DNA of 64,000 nt, taken from Chinchilla lanigera. Its lineage: Eukaryota; Chordata; Mammalia; Rodentia; Chinchillidae. Position numbers and translations under genes: made by a program. Below, one piece after another: positions 20,451 to 32,449 of this stretch. Under the pieces are notes generated by a model. The model did not search any database and had not been told where the DNA came from. It was given only the letters and a program-made list of their open reading frames with translations. The stretch lies in NCBI RefSeq assembly GCF_000276665.1, contig NW_004955417.1, positions 23,711,161 through 23,775,160 of the forward strand. Direction: 5' to 3'. How positions within the stretch are numbered: the stretch's first letter is position 1; every line of letters begins with the position of its first letter.

Positions 20451-22809
20451 TACTTCCATCATGACTGCTGAACCTTTTTCTACTTGACAAGAAATACCTT
20501 GTCCTGGCACTCCAAGAATATAGGCTGCTGGAAATTCAGGACTTTGCTTTCACAATTCTATCTTTTTTTACTTCCAGGGAAGTCACTTCCATAAAGCACG
20601 GGTGTGAACAACAGCCACAAGCGGGAAGAGCCACAGGACAAGGAGAGGGAGGAGTGTAACACTTCTATAATTTTAGAAAGACTGAAAAAAAAGCTTAAAC
20701 TTCTAGGTGCTATTTCTGGCCTTGCCTATTTTCAAGCCAGCAGCCCTCTCTCTACGTCTCTATTGTTCCCCAGAGAAGAACATGGTCTAGGTATAAAGCA
20801 TGTTGTAGTGCCTGGACAAAAAGTCCTATATTCTGGCCATCACCAACCCAGTTTTAATCATGTTGTAAAATCCACACTGTGTTGTAAGTCACTGGTTTCA
20901 AGTTTTGCAAGAACACTTTTACACTGAATTCATAAGATCAGCAAAGACAAAACTGTATCTTTTCATGGGAACATCAAAAATAGAAGCACATGGGAAAAAA
21001 GACATTGGTTATGAATGAGGCTGGCCCTGAAACAACTTGTGATGGTGGCAAAATTTCTGGTCCATCTTATCCTCTCTTCTCCTGAACTTTTTCTTCCTTC
21101 TTTAGTGTCCCATCCCCTGGGTCCTCAACATAAGTTATCAGATGGGTCACTCCTCTCAGGACTATGTCATTTCAAAGGGAAAGGAATCTCAGGAAGGAAA
21201 GCCTGCACTCCAAGCACTGTGTCTTCTTAGCTGTCCCTTCGCTTTGATATTCACATAAGCTTTCCGTTTGGGAAAGAGGATGAAAGAAGAACAGAGCTGA
21301 GAAAGTCTGAAGGCCATCTAACCATTGTGACGTACTCTTACTCAAGTTAGAACATTTGTTGAACTTGGACGATGTGTTTTCCCACCAATATCATTAGCAA
21401 CCATCAACCTAAATTGCACTGATTGTGGTAGGTTTTAACCTGAGCACTGGAATTTCACAAAACACACCAGGAGTTTCCACTGAAGAAAGTGTGACGACAG
21501 TCACAGGCTTCCTGCAGGCCCTCATCCCAACAGTCTTGGTCCAGGGCTGGAGCTTTGACTGTGTCATTCACTCGACACAGAGTGCCAAGAATATCAGATC
21601 TTTACTGACCTCTTCCTTTCCCCAACTGACACGTGGTCTGGGATGACATCAGTATTGAATAACGCTTGGTTAATTCCTTCTGGTCACCAAATACTTATGA
21701 CACTAAAGCAGTACACAAAAGTAAAAAGCTATGTCTTTGTCACCATCTCCTTACTTCCTCCATTAGGATCATTTTCTTCTCAAGTCCCATTGGTAGAAAT
21801 GGGTGCTCCAGCTTCTAGACACTCCCTGCTCCAGGGCATCAGTAAAATCTGGGTTTGTGTTCAGATACTCTGACATTCTCCTGATGCTCCTCAGGCCTCT
21901 TCGTCTTCAAGATTGAGGCATCAAGATGTTTCAAAAGAAGTCCTCCTAACTTGAAGTAAATCACCTCCCAGAGAAGGTTATTGCCACCACCACTGTTTAG
22001 ACACACACAAACATTCAGAACTTCTTTTAGACTCACCAGAGCACCCCCTCCTTCGTGCCACACACAGAAGTATGGATGTCAGGCTCATGTAGCTCCGTGT
22101 CCCTGTGTCTTCCCAGTGCTGTTTCATATAATTTCTAAAGAGCTACAATAATATCTTTGAAAATGCCTGAAGATGACAGTTCTTTTTTGAGTACTTTCAT
22201 GTGTTTTCTTTCTCTTTCCTTTAAATTCAGCAATTAATTCACTGCTATCCAAACACATGTATGTGGTTCTCATAACAACCACACTTCCTGTGTCAGGCAT
22301 CTTACTCCCACAGTGCCTCACCCCCAGTCTCTTAACAATCTCATGGTTACTTTATAATTTGGAGAATGTCTACATTTTCACTCCAGCTTTGACACTGTTT
22401 GGTCATATCTTGGGAACTGACCCAGCTCAGTGATCTTATAACAAAGAGAAAAGTATTTCTCTTAGCCCAAACATAAGCAATTGTGTCACATCTCTTTGTG
22501 TTTGGTGGATTTGTCAGTTCGGAAGAGAAAAAGAATGAAAGAAACACCTCACTGGAGCTTAACCCTTTTATCTTAAGTAGCATATAAATTCTTAGACAGA
22601 ACTAGCTGTCCAACATCAAGCTCACATTGGCTCTGTGATCGCATTATTTTTGGGTCCTCATTAAAAGCAGAGTACTAGGTATTCTAATTTTGTGTGTCTC
22701 CCCACACTCTCACACAGAAAACCTTAGTTTAAAAAAACACTATGTACTCATTCAGATACACATGGCCAGTCACTTTGGCTCATTATATGTAAATAATGCT
22801 ATAAACCCA
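20451..22809. other. Largely unique sequence, no gene recognised
   Basis: I see no repeat with confidence and no coding exon. Many short open frames occur on both strands, none with protein-like character. This is one of the longer repeat-poor stretches in the window. Confidence 0.45.
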
Positions 22810-22862
22810 TGGGTTTATTTTTTGTTTTGTTTTGTTGGGGGTTTTTTGGGGGGAAGGAGTGG
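22810..22862. repeat. T/G homopolymer-rich tract
   Basis: TTTTTTGTTTTGTTTTGTTG is followed by runs of G and T (GGGGG, TTTTTT, GGGGGG). It could be the inverted tail of a degraded SINE. Only two G-runs of four or more occur, so a G-quadruplex is not obvious. Confidence 0.6.
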
Positions 22863-24149
22863 TAAGCATAGGTCAGCCTTACAAATTTATGTGGATTCTG
22901 CATGTCTAGAATGGTGATCACTTGTGGTCTTTCATTGGATTATTTAGGGAGAAAACAGTACTGAAATACATACATATAGATTGTTTAGAGAATTACAGAT
23001 TGTGATGACTGTGGACCGATGTTAGTGATTTGGAGCAGTAGGGAAGTTGTACAAATACCTTTCAAGACAGGATGTCTCCCAAATTCTGGGAAACTGTAAA
23101 TAGTATCTCATCACCTTGAGATCCTGGCCATTTGTTTTTCCATCTGTATTCATTTAATAAACATTACTGAGTATTTAAAATATTGAATATTTAAACTTTA
23201 CAGTAACCTGAAAATTACAACAATGAAAAAATTTAGTCATTCCTTCAAAGCTCCAAAACTATTGGGAGACACTGACTCACAGATAATAACAATCTGGAAA
23301 CATAAGGGACATAGAGAATATCTATACAAAGTACAGTGGAAAAGTACTACATTAATAAAGGAGAAAATTCTTCAGATCGTATCCATAGGTGCTAATAAAG
23401 AATAAGAAAACATTGAAACTTTTGGCTGTAGAGGACAGTCTTCATTTCTTCCTAGCAGAAGATTTCTATTCTCTTCTAGGAAAGGGATACACAAGGATTA
23501 GGACTTAGCCCAGTTAAAGTTTATCATCTGTCCAGGACAGAGGGAGCCACCAGGCTAACTTGTTAGTAAGGTCCTTTCAGATGGCCTCCTGCTCCCTTAG
23601 ATATTTGGGTTCTTGGACAGAAAGGGGTGTTGCTTCTTGCTCCTTGCTTCTCTGCTTCTTGTCTCAGTATAAGAAAGTTCCCTCACCATACAGAATCTCC
23701 GTCCTTCCCAAACTTTTCCTCTCTTCCTCTAGCTCTATCTCTTTTCTCCTATCATCTCTGTCTTCCTCTTTTCTCTCTTACACTCTCTCTCTCTCTTTCT
23801 CACTTTCTCTCCCGACCTTTTCTCTCCTTCCCCATCTCTGTCTCTACTTCATCTTGTACCACACTGACTGGGTATATTCATCAGGCCTCAGGTTCTGTCT
23901 GGTTAAGATCTTTCAACAAGGTTACCGGGAACTCTGAATTGTGAGGAACAATATTAAGTAGATACTTTTGTCTTCTTTGGTGGTAATTCGTGGGTCTCTA
24001 TAGTTTAGGACTCAGACAGAAAAGAAAAGAGCCACAGGCTCTTCTTCTCCAACCTCCCACACTGGCTCACTAACTCCGTCTTTTTTTCTGAGCACTCCTG
24101 GACACTCCAATTCTCTTGCCACATTTACACTAAAGTTTAACTTCGGCCA
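22863..24149. other. Unassigned sequence with a pyrimidine-rich tract
   Basis: No gene is recognised. From about 23695 to 23850 the plus strand is strongly C/T-rich (CTCTCTCTCTCTCTTTCTC and similar); it explains the serine/leucine-rich frames on that strand. Confidence 0.5.
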
Positions 24150-24880
24150 GCATCATTCGTTCGTTCATTCACTTGTTCATTGAACAAATATTTCAGGACT
24201 TACTTTGTTATCAGCTCTGGAGAAAGGTCCTTAAAATTTTAATAGTCTACAAATCAGATGCATTCTCTGCCATTGTGAATTTATAGCTCAGTCTGGGCAA
24301 TAGATTATAATTGATAACTATGCTTCTGACATATGCTGTGAAATAAGTTGAGTGAGCAACCTACTGATCACGAGCCAGACAATCTTAACTTGTGGGATCA
24401 GGGAAACTTCCTTTGGAAAAGTCATGTGTAGAATGAGATATGAAGTATTCAAATTTGGCACAAGGAAAATAAAAATCTTGAATTAGGAAGCAATTTAAGT
24501 GATTTAGAAGTACAATTTGAACCAGAGTGATATTTCATAAAAGGTCTTCTAGGTCTTTTGAACTTGGTCCCAAAATTAATAAGAAATCACAGAAGAATTT
24601 TAAGCAAGGGAGAACATGATCAGTTATGTATTTTCAAAGGTTCAGCCTCAATTGCAAAGGGATTGCTGAAAGATCAGTCCAGAGGTATCTGCACAATCTA
24701 CTGGGGGAACATTGAATGGAAAAAAGAAGATGCATTAAAGATGTATTTGGAGGTAGAACCAACAGCCCTAATAACCAAAAAGTTGCAAAAGATAAGGGAA
24801 AGGTTGGTTTCCAAGTTTCTGGCTGAAGCAATTTGGTGGATGGAAGCACCCTTTTGAGAGATGAGAAACTAAAAGAGGAA
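24150..24880 (-). repeat. L2 LINE 3' region remnant
   Basis: The start CATTCGTTCGTTCATTCAC followed by GTTCATTGAACAAATATTTC is the inverted L2 3' end. Later blocks include GGTCCCAAAATTAATAAGAAATC, GAATTTTAAGCAAGGGAGAACATGATCAG (the 'gggttttaagcaggggagtgacatgatc' block) and ATGTATTTGGAGGTAGAACC. This is a long, diverged L2 copy; the open frame at 24558-24857 is incidental. Confidence 0.75.
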
Positions 24881-24884
24881 CACA

Positions 24885-26102
24885 TCTGGGGCTCTGGAAA
24901 AGGATCAGGAACTCCCTTTCAGAGTTGAGTTGGAAGTGATATATGCAAAAGCTGCTAACAGCCAGTTGGATATGTGATTTTTGCAGCACACGCACACACC
25001 AAAAGAGATAACTGTGATGAAGATATAAATTTGGAATTTGTCAATTTATACATGGTATTTAAAACCCAGTGAGTGGGGAGATCCCCTGGGGAGAAGGAGA
25101 AGTGAGAAGAGACTAAAGGAATGAAATCTGGTTACTGCTAGAATTAACTACTGTTAACTGTCAAGGGGGAAAGTTTATCTTTGGGTTCACAAAAAATAAT
25201 GGGAAAATTTACTTTCAATTAAAGTGATGGAACTGGGAATCCAGTGAGGTTTTCTATCACTTTTCTAGACCACCCTAGTGTTTGGCATCTGCTTCCTCTC
25301 CTGATCCTGAAATTCATCTGAAAAGGTACAGCACTATTGGACATAAGAAGCCTCACTAAGTGAAAGTAGAGGGATTCATCTTGGGTGTGAGTTATCTCCT
25401 TCTGGGTATTAGAATTTCTAGAGTGGCATCTGCAGCTGGTAGTATTAATGTTCTCACTAGCCCTGTTAACCTATTGAAATCCCCCCACAGGAGGAGCCAG
25501 CAAGTAACCATTGACTTCTACCATTCAGATGCTTTATGGGAATTCAGCGAGTAGATCACAAAGGAAGAGCCAAATACTAATCAGCATTCTTCCCACATCA
25601 GTTCCCATGATGATAGTCAGGCAACAGCCTGTGTCTTCATTTCAAAGACCTCTGGGTCTCTGAAGTTTTCTGAAGATTTTAAGAAATCTATTCAAAGTTA
25701 CTTGAAACCTCACATCAAGACCCAAAGGGTCTTTTCCATTTAGCACATGTTTCCTGTGTGCCAACTTTAACATGAACCTCTTCCTGTTCTCTCTTTTCTT
25801 TTCTTTTTTTCTGAGTCTTATAAATGATGTCCAATGCACTGCAGGTCAAGCACGAGGGGAAAAAAGTCTCAAATGTGAAAATAGGTGATATTTGGTGATA
25901 TAGGATCCCATCAAGGAAATAGAGTAAGCCTGACTTCAAAATTTCCTACAGTGCATTGCAATTACCTTGTCAGCCAAATTCTGTGCCATGAAAAGTAGGT
26001 CATGGCTTAGCACCGTTATTTACCTAAATTACCAAGTCAATCCCTTCAAGATTACAGTGTAACTATCCATTTCCTGTTTCCTGTTTCCTTTTATTTTAAT
26101 AG
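24885..26102. other. Unassigned sequence
   Basis: No gene or clear repeat is recognised. The minus-strand lysine-rich frames near 25640-25940 arise from a T/C-rich tract. Confidence 0.45.
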
Positions 26103-26107
26103 CAGGA

Positions 26108-26481
26108 TGTCTTGGTTACTTTTCTCTCATTGCTGAGATAAAACACCTAATACCCTAAAGGAAGGAAGGAAAGGTTTATTTAGCTCACAGTTTGTGGAAG
26201 TTTCAGTCTATACTTGGCTGGCTCCAAGGCAGAGTGGCCATGGCAGAGGGCAACTGTTCATAGTAGCAGAGGACAGCAAAAGAAACAATAGCAAAAGGGA
26301 GGAGTGGCAGCAAGCAGCCTTTTTCCCTCCTTTATATTGTACGCAGCCTACTGGCTCCAGGACAGGTGTAGCACTCACACCCATTATCCCAGCATTGGAC
26401 CATGGATCAATCATAAACTCTAAAAGCACACCCCATGACTGCATGAGGCTTTGGGGGGACATCCACACACAAACCATAACA
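26108..26481 (-). mobile_element. MaLR-type solo LTR with perfect 5-bp duplication
   Basis: Plus-strand ends are TGTCTTGGTTAC and AAACCATAACA, i.e. TGTTATGG...ACA on the minus strand. GAAAGGTTTATTTAGCTCAC marks the inverted polyadenylation region. CAGGA lies on both sides (26103-26107 and 26482-26486), the 5-bp target-site duplication expected of ERVL-type integration. With no internal region it is a solo LTR left by recombination between the two LTRs of a provirus. The open frames across it are incidental. Confidence 0.93.
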
Positions 26482-26563
26482 CAGGAGTTGGGACAGAAGT
26501 ACACCCAACTTTTATTTGTTCACTGGGCAAAGGTGTGGTCACACTAAGGTGTGACCCATACCA

Positions 26564-26745
26564 GCAGCTCTAAAACTTTAATAAGTAAAAGAATCACCTG
26601 GAAAAGTTGTCACAATAGTTTGAAGGTCCTCATCCCTAAATTCTGATTTAGCAGGTGAGAGGGAAGCCCATGAATGTGCATTTTGAATATGTCCACAGGT
26701 GATACCGGTGGTGGTAGTCCTACAACGATATTTTGAAAACCAATT
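26564..26745. repeat. MER5-like hAT-Charlie DNA transposon remnant
   Basis: CAGCTCTAAAACTTTAATAAG, GAATCACCTGGAAAAGTTGTC, CCTAAATTCTGATTTAGCAGG, GAATGTGCATTTTGAAT and CCACAGGTGATACC follow the order of MER5A. Ends are blurred. It is non-autonomous and long extinct. Confidence 0.75.
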
Positions 26746-26825
26746 TCTCCGCAGTCCCTCGGAGGAGTCCAATGGAATTGACTCTCAATTGCTGTAACAG
26801 TGGCAACTTTTTAGTAACTCACTCA

Positions 26826-27500
26826 TCTTTCCTTTCTTTTCTTTTCTTTTTTCTTTTCTTTCCCTTACCCCTTAAAAAGATTTATTAGTGCATGTCTGTA
26901 CTACATAATGCTTGCATTCCTTGTGTGGAGTTGACACACATACATAACACATCTTCATTCCTTTTTCACCCCTTTTGCTGCCATCTCTCCTCCCTCTATC
27001 ACTTGATCCCCTTCCAATTTGAGAAAGCTCTATCTCCCTACTTTCTATTAAGTCTTTTGTTTTGCTCTTTATTTATATTTTGGGTTTCTAATATAAGAGA
27101 AACCATGTGATATTGAAGCATATATGTGTGATTTTTTTTTCACTTTATAAAACGGTCTCAAGGCGCATCCACTTTCCACAAATAATTCAAGCTTATCGTT
27201 CTTTATGGCAGAGTAATCCTCTACTGTGTATAAATTCCACATTCTCTTTATCCATTCATCTGTTGATGGATGCATAAACCATTTCCAAGATTTAGCTATT
27301 ATATAATTGTGCTGCTATCAATATCACTGTGGTATAATGTCTTTAACTCTTTTCGGAAGATATATAGGAGGGTCAAGTGCAATTTCTAATGTTATTTTTT
27401 TGAGGAATCTCCATACTGATTCCCAAAGTGGTTGTACTAATTTACGTTCCCACCAACAGTGCAGAAGGGCTCCCTTCCTCATTTAATGTTCCTATTCTTT
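26826..27500 (-). mobile_element. L1 LINE, 3' end of ORF2 and 3' UTR
   Basis: On the minus strand this encodes the broken C-terminal end of ORF2, where the frame 27275-27069 keeps the familiar DEWIKRMWNLYTVEDYSAIK pattern. The plus strand shows CATCTGTTGATGGATGCATAA, GAGGAATCTCCATACTGATT and CCCACCAACAGTGCAGAAGG, all L1 hallmarks. The 3' end is at the left, with a (GAAAA)n-like tail at 26826-26868. It is 5'-truncated. Its 3' UTR is related to 1545-1915. Confidence 0.88.
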
Positions 27501-28106
27501 ACCAGTGATTTCCGGGATCAACTCCCTAATAAGCCACATACAGATGCTTGAACTCCAGGCTCAATGATTTCTTCTGGGATTAAATAAAAACCAAAATAAA
27601 GGCAGAGCTAGCAGACAAATAGTCATAAAGGGAAGTCCTCAGAAATGTTACTCACGGTTGCTGCCCCTGTTGCTATACACAGCCCTATTCCTGACTCCCT
27701 GGGTCCCAGCATATGTGGGTGATCTTTGCCTGCCTCTCTTCCCATTGATTTTCAGGCCTCAGCTTCAGATGGTCTAAATTTTAGTTTCTCGCCTACTATT
27801 GACTTCCTAACTGCCCACTTTCAAAATCTCAAAACAATAGTGGATTTCTCACTCCCCATTGACTTTCCTCATCATTTGATTATCATATCTTGCCACTGCA
27901 GCCAACTCATTTCAAAAATGTTTCTTCATCCATATTTTCCGTGTTCAGTTGCCTCCCTCTTCCTTTTTCCTTTGCCAAACAAGAGTCAACTGACTGATCT
28001 CTTTGTCCTCAGTCTGATCCCTTTTTAAAATCGATCATAATTAGCTTTATAGAGTGAAAATATGACTAATCCCTTAAAATCTTGTACCAGTTCTTCAGAT
28101 ACAGAC
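27501..28106 (+). repeat. Uncertain, possibly L2-derived sequence
   Basis: No gene. The C/T-rich CTCAAATGTT-like style and TGCCACTGCAGCCAACTC recall L2 interior in forward orientation, but the match is weak. The open frame 27726-28028 shows no known domain. Confidence 0.25.
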
Positions 28107-28114
28107 AAAGGTCA

Positions 28115-28204
28115 GACCTGGAGATGTGGCTCAGTGGTACAGTACTTGCCTGGTATGCACAAAGTCCTGGTTTCAATCCCCAGCACTAGAAAAAAGGAAA
28201 AAAA
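28115..28204 (+). mobile_element. ID SINE with near-perfect duplication
   Basis: GACCTGGAGATGTGGCTCAG, CTTGCCTGGTATGCACAAAG, a B-box-like GTTTCAATC, then a purine tail. Flanks AAAGGTCA (28107-28114) and AAAGGCCA (28205-28212) differ by one base. Confidence 0.88.
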
Positions 28205-28354
28205 AAAGGCCAAAATCAAAAAAGACTATTTGCTTTTCCAGGCTAGCCTTTTATTTCTTCAAAACATATACCCTGCACTTAAGCCCTATCAAAGTACTTG
28301 CATTTTCCTAAACAGGTACTTTTACTTCCATATTTCTGCTCACATGCCTGGAAT

Positions 28355-28690
28355 GCATTTATTAAACAACACTTATTGAACTCCAAAACTGTGCCAGAAC
28401 TGTTCCAGAATCTGAAATCTAGCTGTATGACTATGAACAGAAGTGACAGAAATTCTGCCCTCAAGAACCTACTCTCTTTCAGGATAATGTAGGCAATAAA
28501 CAATATTAATAAATACAATCTCAGAAGGAGACAAGGGTCAAGAAAAAAACTAAAGAAAGAAATAGGGTAAGATACAATAGGGGAAGAGGTTCAATTTTAT
28601 GTAATGTGTAGATGGAAAATATCAATAAGAAAGAAGGGACATTTGAGCAAAATCCTACTGGAGAGAGCCAGTGAGTCTTGTATCTGCCTG
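28355..28690 (-). repeat. L2 LINE 3' region remnant
   Basis: TTATTAAACAACACTTATTGAAC, GTGCCAGAACTGTTCCAGAATC, CTGCCCTCAAGAACCTACTC, AATAAACAATATTAATAAATAC, GAAGGGACATTTGAGCAAAATCC: the order of an inverted L2 3' end over about 330 bases. Confidence 0.75.
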
Positions 28691-28899
28691 GAAAAGGTCT
28701 TTCTTATGTATGGTACACAAGGGCTGGATGCTTCTCCTTGTCTAGCTATCTCTGCCCAGCTGCACTTCTCGTATTCACACTCCAGAACTCCTACTGGATC
28801 TGTCCCACTGAGAGCAGCCTTTCTTTACTTGCATTTCCATTCTCTATTAAGAACCCCAATTCATTGCTCTCCCAGCATCCAATCACACCCTTATAATGG

Positions 28900-29227
28900 T
28901 GTTTTGGTCAGATTTCATGTCATGGCCATAATGTAAATGAAGAAAGATTAAATTTTTCTTCTGGTGTCAGAGAATTCAGTCAGTTACCAGCTATTCCCAA
29001 GGCAAAAGCCATGACAGAAGGGCATGGCAGAGGTAAAAATGGTCTGTTCATGGTAGCTAGGAAACAGAGCAAAGGAAAATGTCCAGAAAAGAAAGGGCCA
29101 GGGACCAGATATAAGACACAAAGTAACATCTCTATAGACCACCCAGGTACACCCAGAAGTGTGTTTACTAATCTCCTAGCTGGCTACCAAGCCAATAAAG
29201 TTGGCACAATAAAGCTTCACAACCACA
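28900..29227 (-). mobile_element. 3' LTR of a MaLR-like provirus
   Basis: Plus-strand left end TGTTTTGGTCAGATTTC and right end CACAACCACA, i.e. TGTGGTTGTG...CCAAAACA on the minus strand. It matches the partial LTR at 30565-30707 around ACCCACCCAG/ACCACCCAGG, CCAAGCCAATAAA and CAC(A/T)ACCACA. Flanking pentamers do not match, because the two LTRs frame one element and the far flank is at 30708. Confidence 0.78.
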
Positions 29228-30564
29228 TCCCAATGCTTGTCAACTTGACACCCATATTTCCTTAAATCAGATTTAATCTCCAAATAAACACTGTATAATA
29301 ATTCCACTTAACATGATTCAATGATCCCATATAAAGGTGAAATAGAATAAACCTTTCCCCAAAGTCTCAATAGTACCAGCATTTGTGAAAAGTCCAAGTC
29401 AGAGTCTCCTCTGAGACTCAAGGCAAACTTTTAGGTGTGAACTTTTGTAAAACTGAAAACCAAGTTGCATATTCCCAAGATACAGTGACTTGGGCTAAGC
29501 ATTCCCACTCCAAAAGAGGTGGAGAGAAATCAATCAGGTCAAAGCAAGACGCAAATCTAAGATGGATCCATGTCTGATGTCCAGGGCACATAGTGGCAAG
29601 ATGTGAGTTCTAGAGGACATGTGTAACCCCATCAACTACTTTCTTGAACTGTACTCTTGCATGTTTTTCCTAGCAGTCATTCCATATTTCTGGCATCTCT
29701 AACTTCCTGGGTCTCCATAAAATCCACTGAAACTCTCAGTGCCTCCTTTCCTGACCTTTCTTTGAAATTGGGGTGGAAACCTCCCTCACCCCACAGCTCT
29801 TGCATTATACATGCCGGTAAAGTCTGCATTGTGTGGATGATGCCGGCAGGAACAGTAGCCAGATCCCCTTGGATCATGGCTGCAACAGCCCCTGAGTTTC
29901 TGGATGGCTGAGCATAGTGAAACGAATCCCTTGGAACCAATTCCCTAAGAATCCCTTCACAAGCAGGAGTAACAGAGACTCTCTTCTCAAATGAAAGATT
30001 GACACTTTTGAGTTCTTGTGCCTGTGATCGGTTGGGTCTCCCTGATTTCTGACTTACTCTCTAGGCACCTTTCTTCTTGTCCTCATACAAGTACTTGGTT
30101 TCTTTTTAGTAGCACTAATCTCCTCAACTACCTTATTTCCTTTGGCTTTAACTTTACACATGGCAATAAGCAAAATTATTAAATAAAATATCAGAAGGTG
30201 ACAAAGACCAAGGAGAAAAATAAACTTGACTCCTTTGGGGCCAAATTTTAAGTTTTTAATCTTTTTTCTCTGCTGTTTTCCCCTGTTTCTCCGTACAAAT
30301 CTGGTTAAAAGCAGCCATGCCACAACCTGAATGTTGGCCTGCCTTTAAATTTCCTCTGCCAGATCAACCAGTCTAGTGCCCTTAATCTCAATTTTCTGCA
30401 AAGTCTTAGGACATGGGGAAAATTTGGACACAATTTTTGCCGGAATGTAATGCACATGGCTTGTAGTCCTGAGTCTGGCCTCTACTATGTGCATTTTTAA
30501 CAGCAATCTTCTTTTCTGATCCTGACCAGAATTGCCCATTAGGCTTTGCTTATTGCATTCTAAG
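29228..30564 (-). mobile_element. Internal region of the MaLR-like element, non-coding
   Basis: Sequence between two similarly oriented LTR copies. It contains blocks familiar from MaLR interiors, such as (minus strand) GGACACAATTTTTGCC reversed and a lysine-rich tract near 30250. No gag, pol or env reading frame of useful length remains; the longest frames are below 90 codons. MaLR elements are known to lack coding capacity, so this agrees with the family. Confidence 0.62.
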
Positions 30565-30707
30565 CCCACATCCCCGTGGAACCATATATATAGTACTCAA
30601 AGCAACACTTCCATGACCCACCCAGACCCACCTAGAAATGTGCTTTAATAATACCCTCAGAAGCTCCTAAGCCAATTAAATGGACACAATTAAGGTTAAC
30701 CACCACA
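30565..30707 (-). mobile_element. 5' LTR fragment of the MaLR-like element
   Basis: Only about the first 140 bases of the LTR are present, starting TGTGGTGGTTAACC on the minus strand. The U3 end, R and U5 appear deleted, since the sequence passes directly into internal sequence. The start matches the complete copy at 28900-29227. Confidence 0.68.
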
Positions 30708-30744
30708 GAGAGTATTTAAATATTGATGATAATAAATTGCATTA

Positions 30745-30950
30745 ACATATGAAAGGACTTACTGAATGCCAATACTGTACTGATGGTTTACATGATGTTC
30801 TACTTTCAGTTCTCACCATCTTGGTAAGAAGATGTATATTTATATCATATCTCATTTTAGAAATGAAGAAATTGATACAGAAGAGTTAAGTCATTTGTTG
30901 AACATCACCATAAATTCCAGCTTTCACATTATGGACTGAGCTCTTTGATA
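30745..30950 (-). repeat. MIR SINE remnant
   Basis: GGACTTACTGAATGCCAATAC, CATCTTGGTAAGAAGATGTA, CTCATTTTAGAAATGAAGAAATTGATACAGAAGAGTTAAG: reverse-complement MIR in full order. Confidence 0.8.
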
Positions 30951-31169
30951 ACGAGGGTGACGTAGCTCTCACATTTGTATGTTCCATAGTCACATAGCTC
31001 TAAAAAGTAGTCTAAAGCTTAATTCTTGAAATAGACCTTAACACATTTATTAAATAAAATGGAACTAATCTTCCCATGTATCTTTGCAAACTATACAGAA
31101 GTGGCTATATACAGAAGTGGCCATAATTCATGAATATGTTAGTGATGGTCTGACTGAAGAGTAGAACTC

Positions 31170-31348
31170 ACAGCTGTGTGGTGGCATAATCCCAGCACTC
31201 TGGAAGGCTGAGGTAAAAGGATCACAAGTTAATAAGCCAAACCTGTGCAAATTACTAACTAGGCAAGACCTTGTCTTAAAAATAAAGGGCTTAGAATGTA
31301 GCACGGTGTAAAGGCCATGGCTTTAATTCTCAGCACTCAAAAAAAAAA
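31170..31348 (+). mobile_element. B1-dID dimeric SINE
   Basis: The left half is B1 (GTGTGGTGGCATAATCCCAGC, GGAAGGCTGAGGTAAAAGGA, ACCTTGTCTTAAAAATAAAG) and the right half an ID monomer (GGGCTTAGAATGTAGCACGG, GGCTTTAATTCTCAGCACTC) ending in poly(A). A B1 followed by an ID is the B1-dID arrangement described from squirrels, dormice, beavers and hystricomorphs. Confidence 0.82.
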
Positions 31349-31659
31349 TTGATTCATCTGGTGAGACCCTGACAATACCTCCCAAAGAAAAGTGGCCATT
31401 TTTAGTGAAGTTGATATGGAAACTCAATGTCAAGCTTATTTTGACTGCTAAATGAAGAGACCTGCTCTATGAATTAGGGCTCCACAGATCCACTGAAACA
31501 ACAGTGGTTTCAATTATGACTTTCAATTCAAAAGTCATTAGGAAAGTATTCTAAATCACAAGTTGATGTATCATTAAGCTCCTTCTCACATGCACAACTG
31601 TATTTTGTGTTCCAGGTGAGTACCAAGTCACAAGATGTGTAGCCCCAGGAGGTTGCTAG

Positions 31660-31935
31660 TATAATAATTGTCAACAATTCTCCCAAGCAGGAAACACTCC
31701 AGTTCGGTCTGGAAATATCTAATATTTTGTAAAGTTCTGCTAAATATCCTTACCATTTTTCAGTTCCAAAATTATACTGCCTATCTTTTTAGTCTACTGT
31801 TCCTAAAGTGTGGGTGATTTCCTTCCTTAAAGGACAATTCAAATGTCTGGAGACATGTTTTAGTGAAGGTAGAAAGCAAAGTGTTCCTAGAATTTAGTGG
31901 GTAGAGGCCACAGATATTCTTTAATATCATGTATT
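31660..31935. repeat. Possible hAT-like DNA transposon remnant
   Basis: GTCTGGAGACATGTTTTAGTG, CTAGAATTTAGTGGGTAGAGG and CTAAATATCC are reminiscent of a common mammalian DNA-transposon fossil with 'gtctggagacatttttggttg' and 'catctagtgggtagaggcc'. The family is not named with confidence. Confidence 0.45.
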
Positions 31936-31941
31936 TTAATT

Positions 31942-32105
31942 TTACCTGTAAAAGTGACTCTCTTCTCTCCAATTTCTAAATACGATGGAAGCCAAGCAAA
32001 CTACAGTGTCATCCCTTTACCCAAATTCATGAGCTATTTCTCCAGGGTCCTCAAAACAATGTGAACTCCTGGTACTGGTAGGAGGAGATAGTAGAAATAC
32101 ACAGG
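31942..32105 (+). repeat. Direct repeat, copy A
   Basis: This segment is visibly homologous to 32690-32870: AAAGTGACTCTCTTCTCTCC / AAAGTGACCCTTTCCTCTCC, GCCAAGCAAACTAC / GCCAAGCAAACCAC, and GTCCTCAAAACAATGTGAACTCC with CCAGTA/TGGTA further along. Flanks outside the pair do not match. It is either a local duplication or two insertions of one unnamed repeat. Confidence 0.75.
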
Positions 32106-32449
32106 CAGCCCTGTAACAGAAAATTACCTGGTCCAACATATCAGCAGTGCCTTTATCCTACCATATTGTCCCCTATCTATTTTATCCCAATCCAGTATCA
32201 AAAGCATAAACACTTTCCTTGACGTTATTTATTGTGGGAGAATCCTTGTTACAATATATAAATTTTCTGACATCATATCTGGATGGATCATTGAAGCAAA
32301 ATATTTCCAGGTTGCTACTTCATCCTGGCATTTCCTCCATACCTACCCATAGGGTGAACACTTACTCTTTTTTTAACCTCAGAAGTGTTGCCTCCAATAG
32401 GAAATGCCAATCTTTCCTTTTATTTATCCAATATATTGCACATGTGACT

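Noticed and set aside
22810..22862. G-quadruplex
   Set aside because: Only two long G runs are present close together; a four-run motif is lacking.
23560..23944. Serine/leucine-rich frames of 105 and 125 codons
   Set aside because: Both arise from a C/T-rich low-complexity tract.
27069..27275. Frame with clear similarity to L1 ORF2 end as a possible gene
   Set aside because: It is a truncated, mutated L1 remnant and not a host gene.
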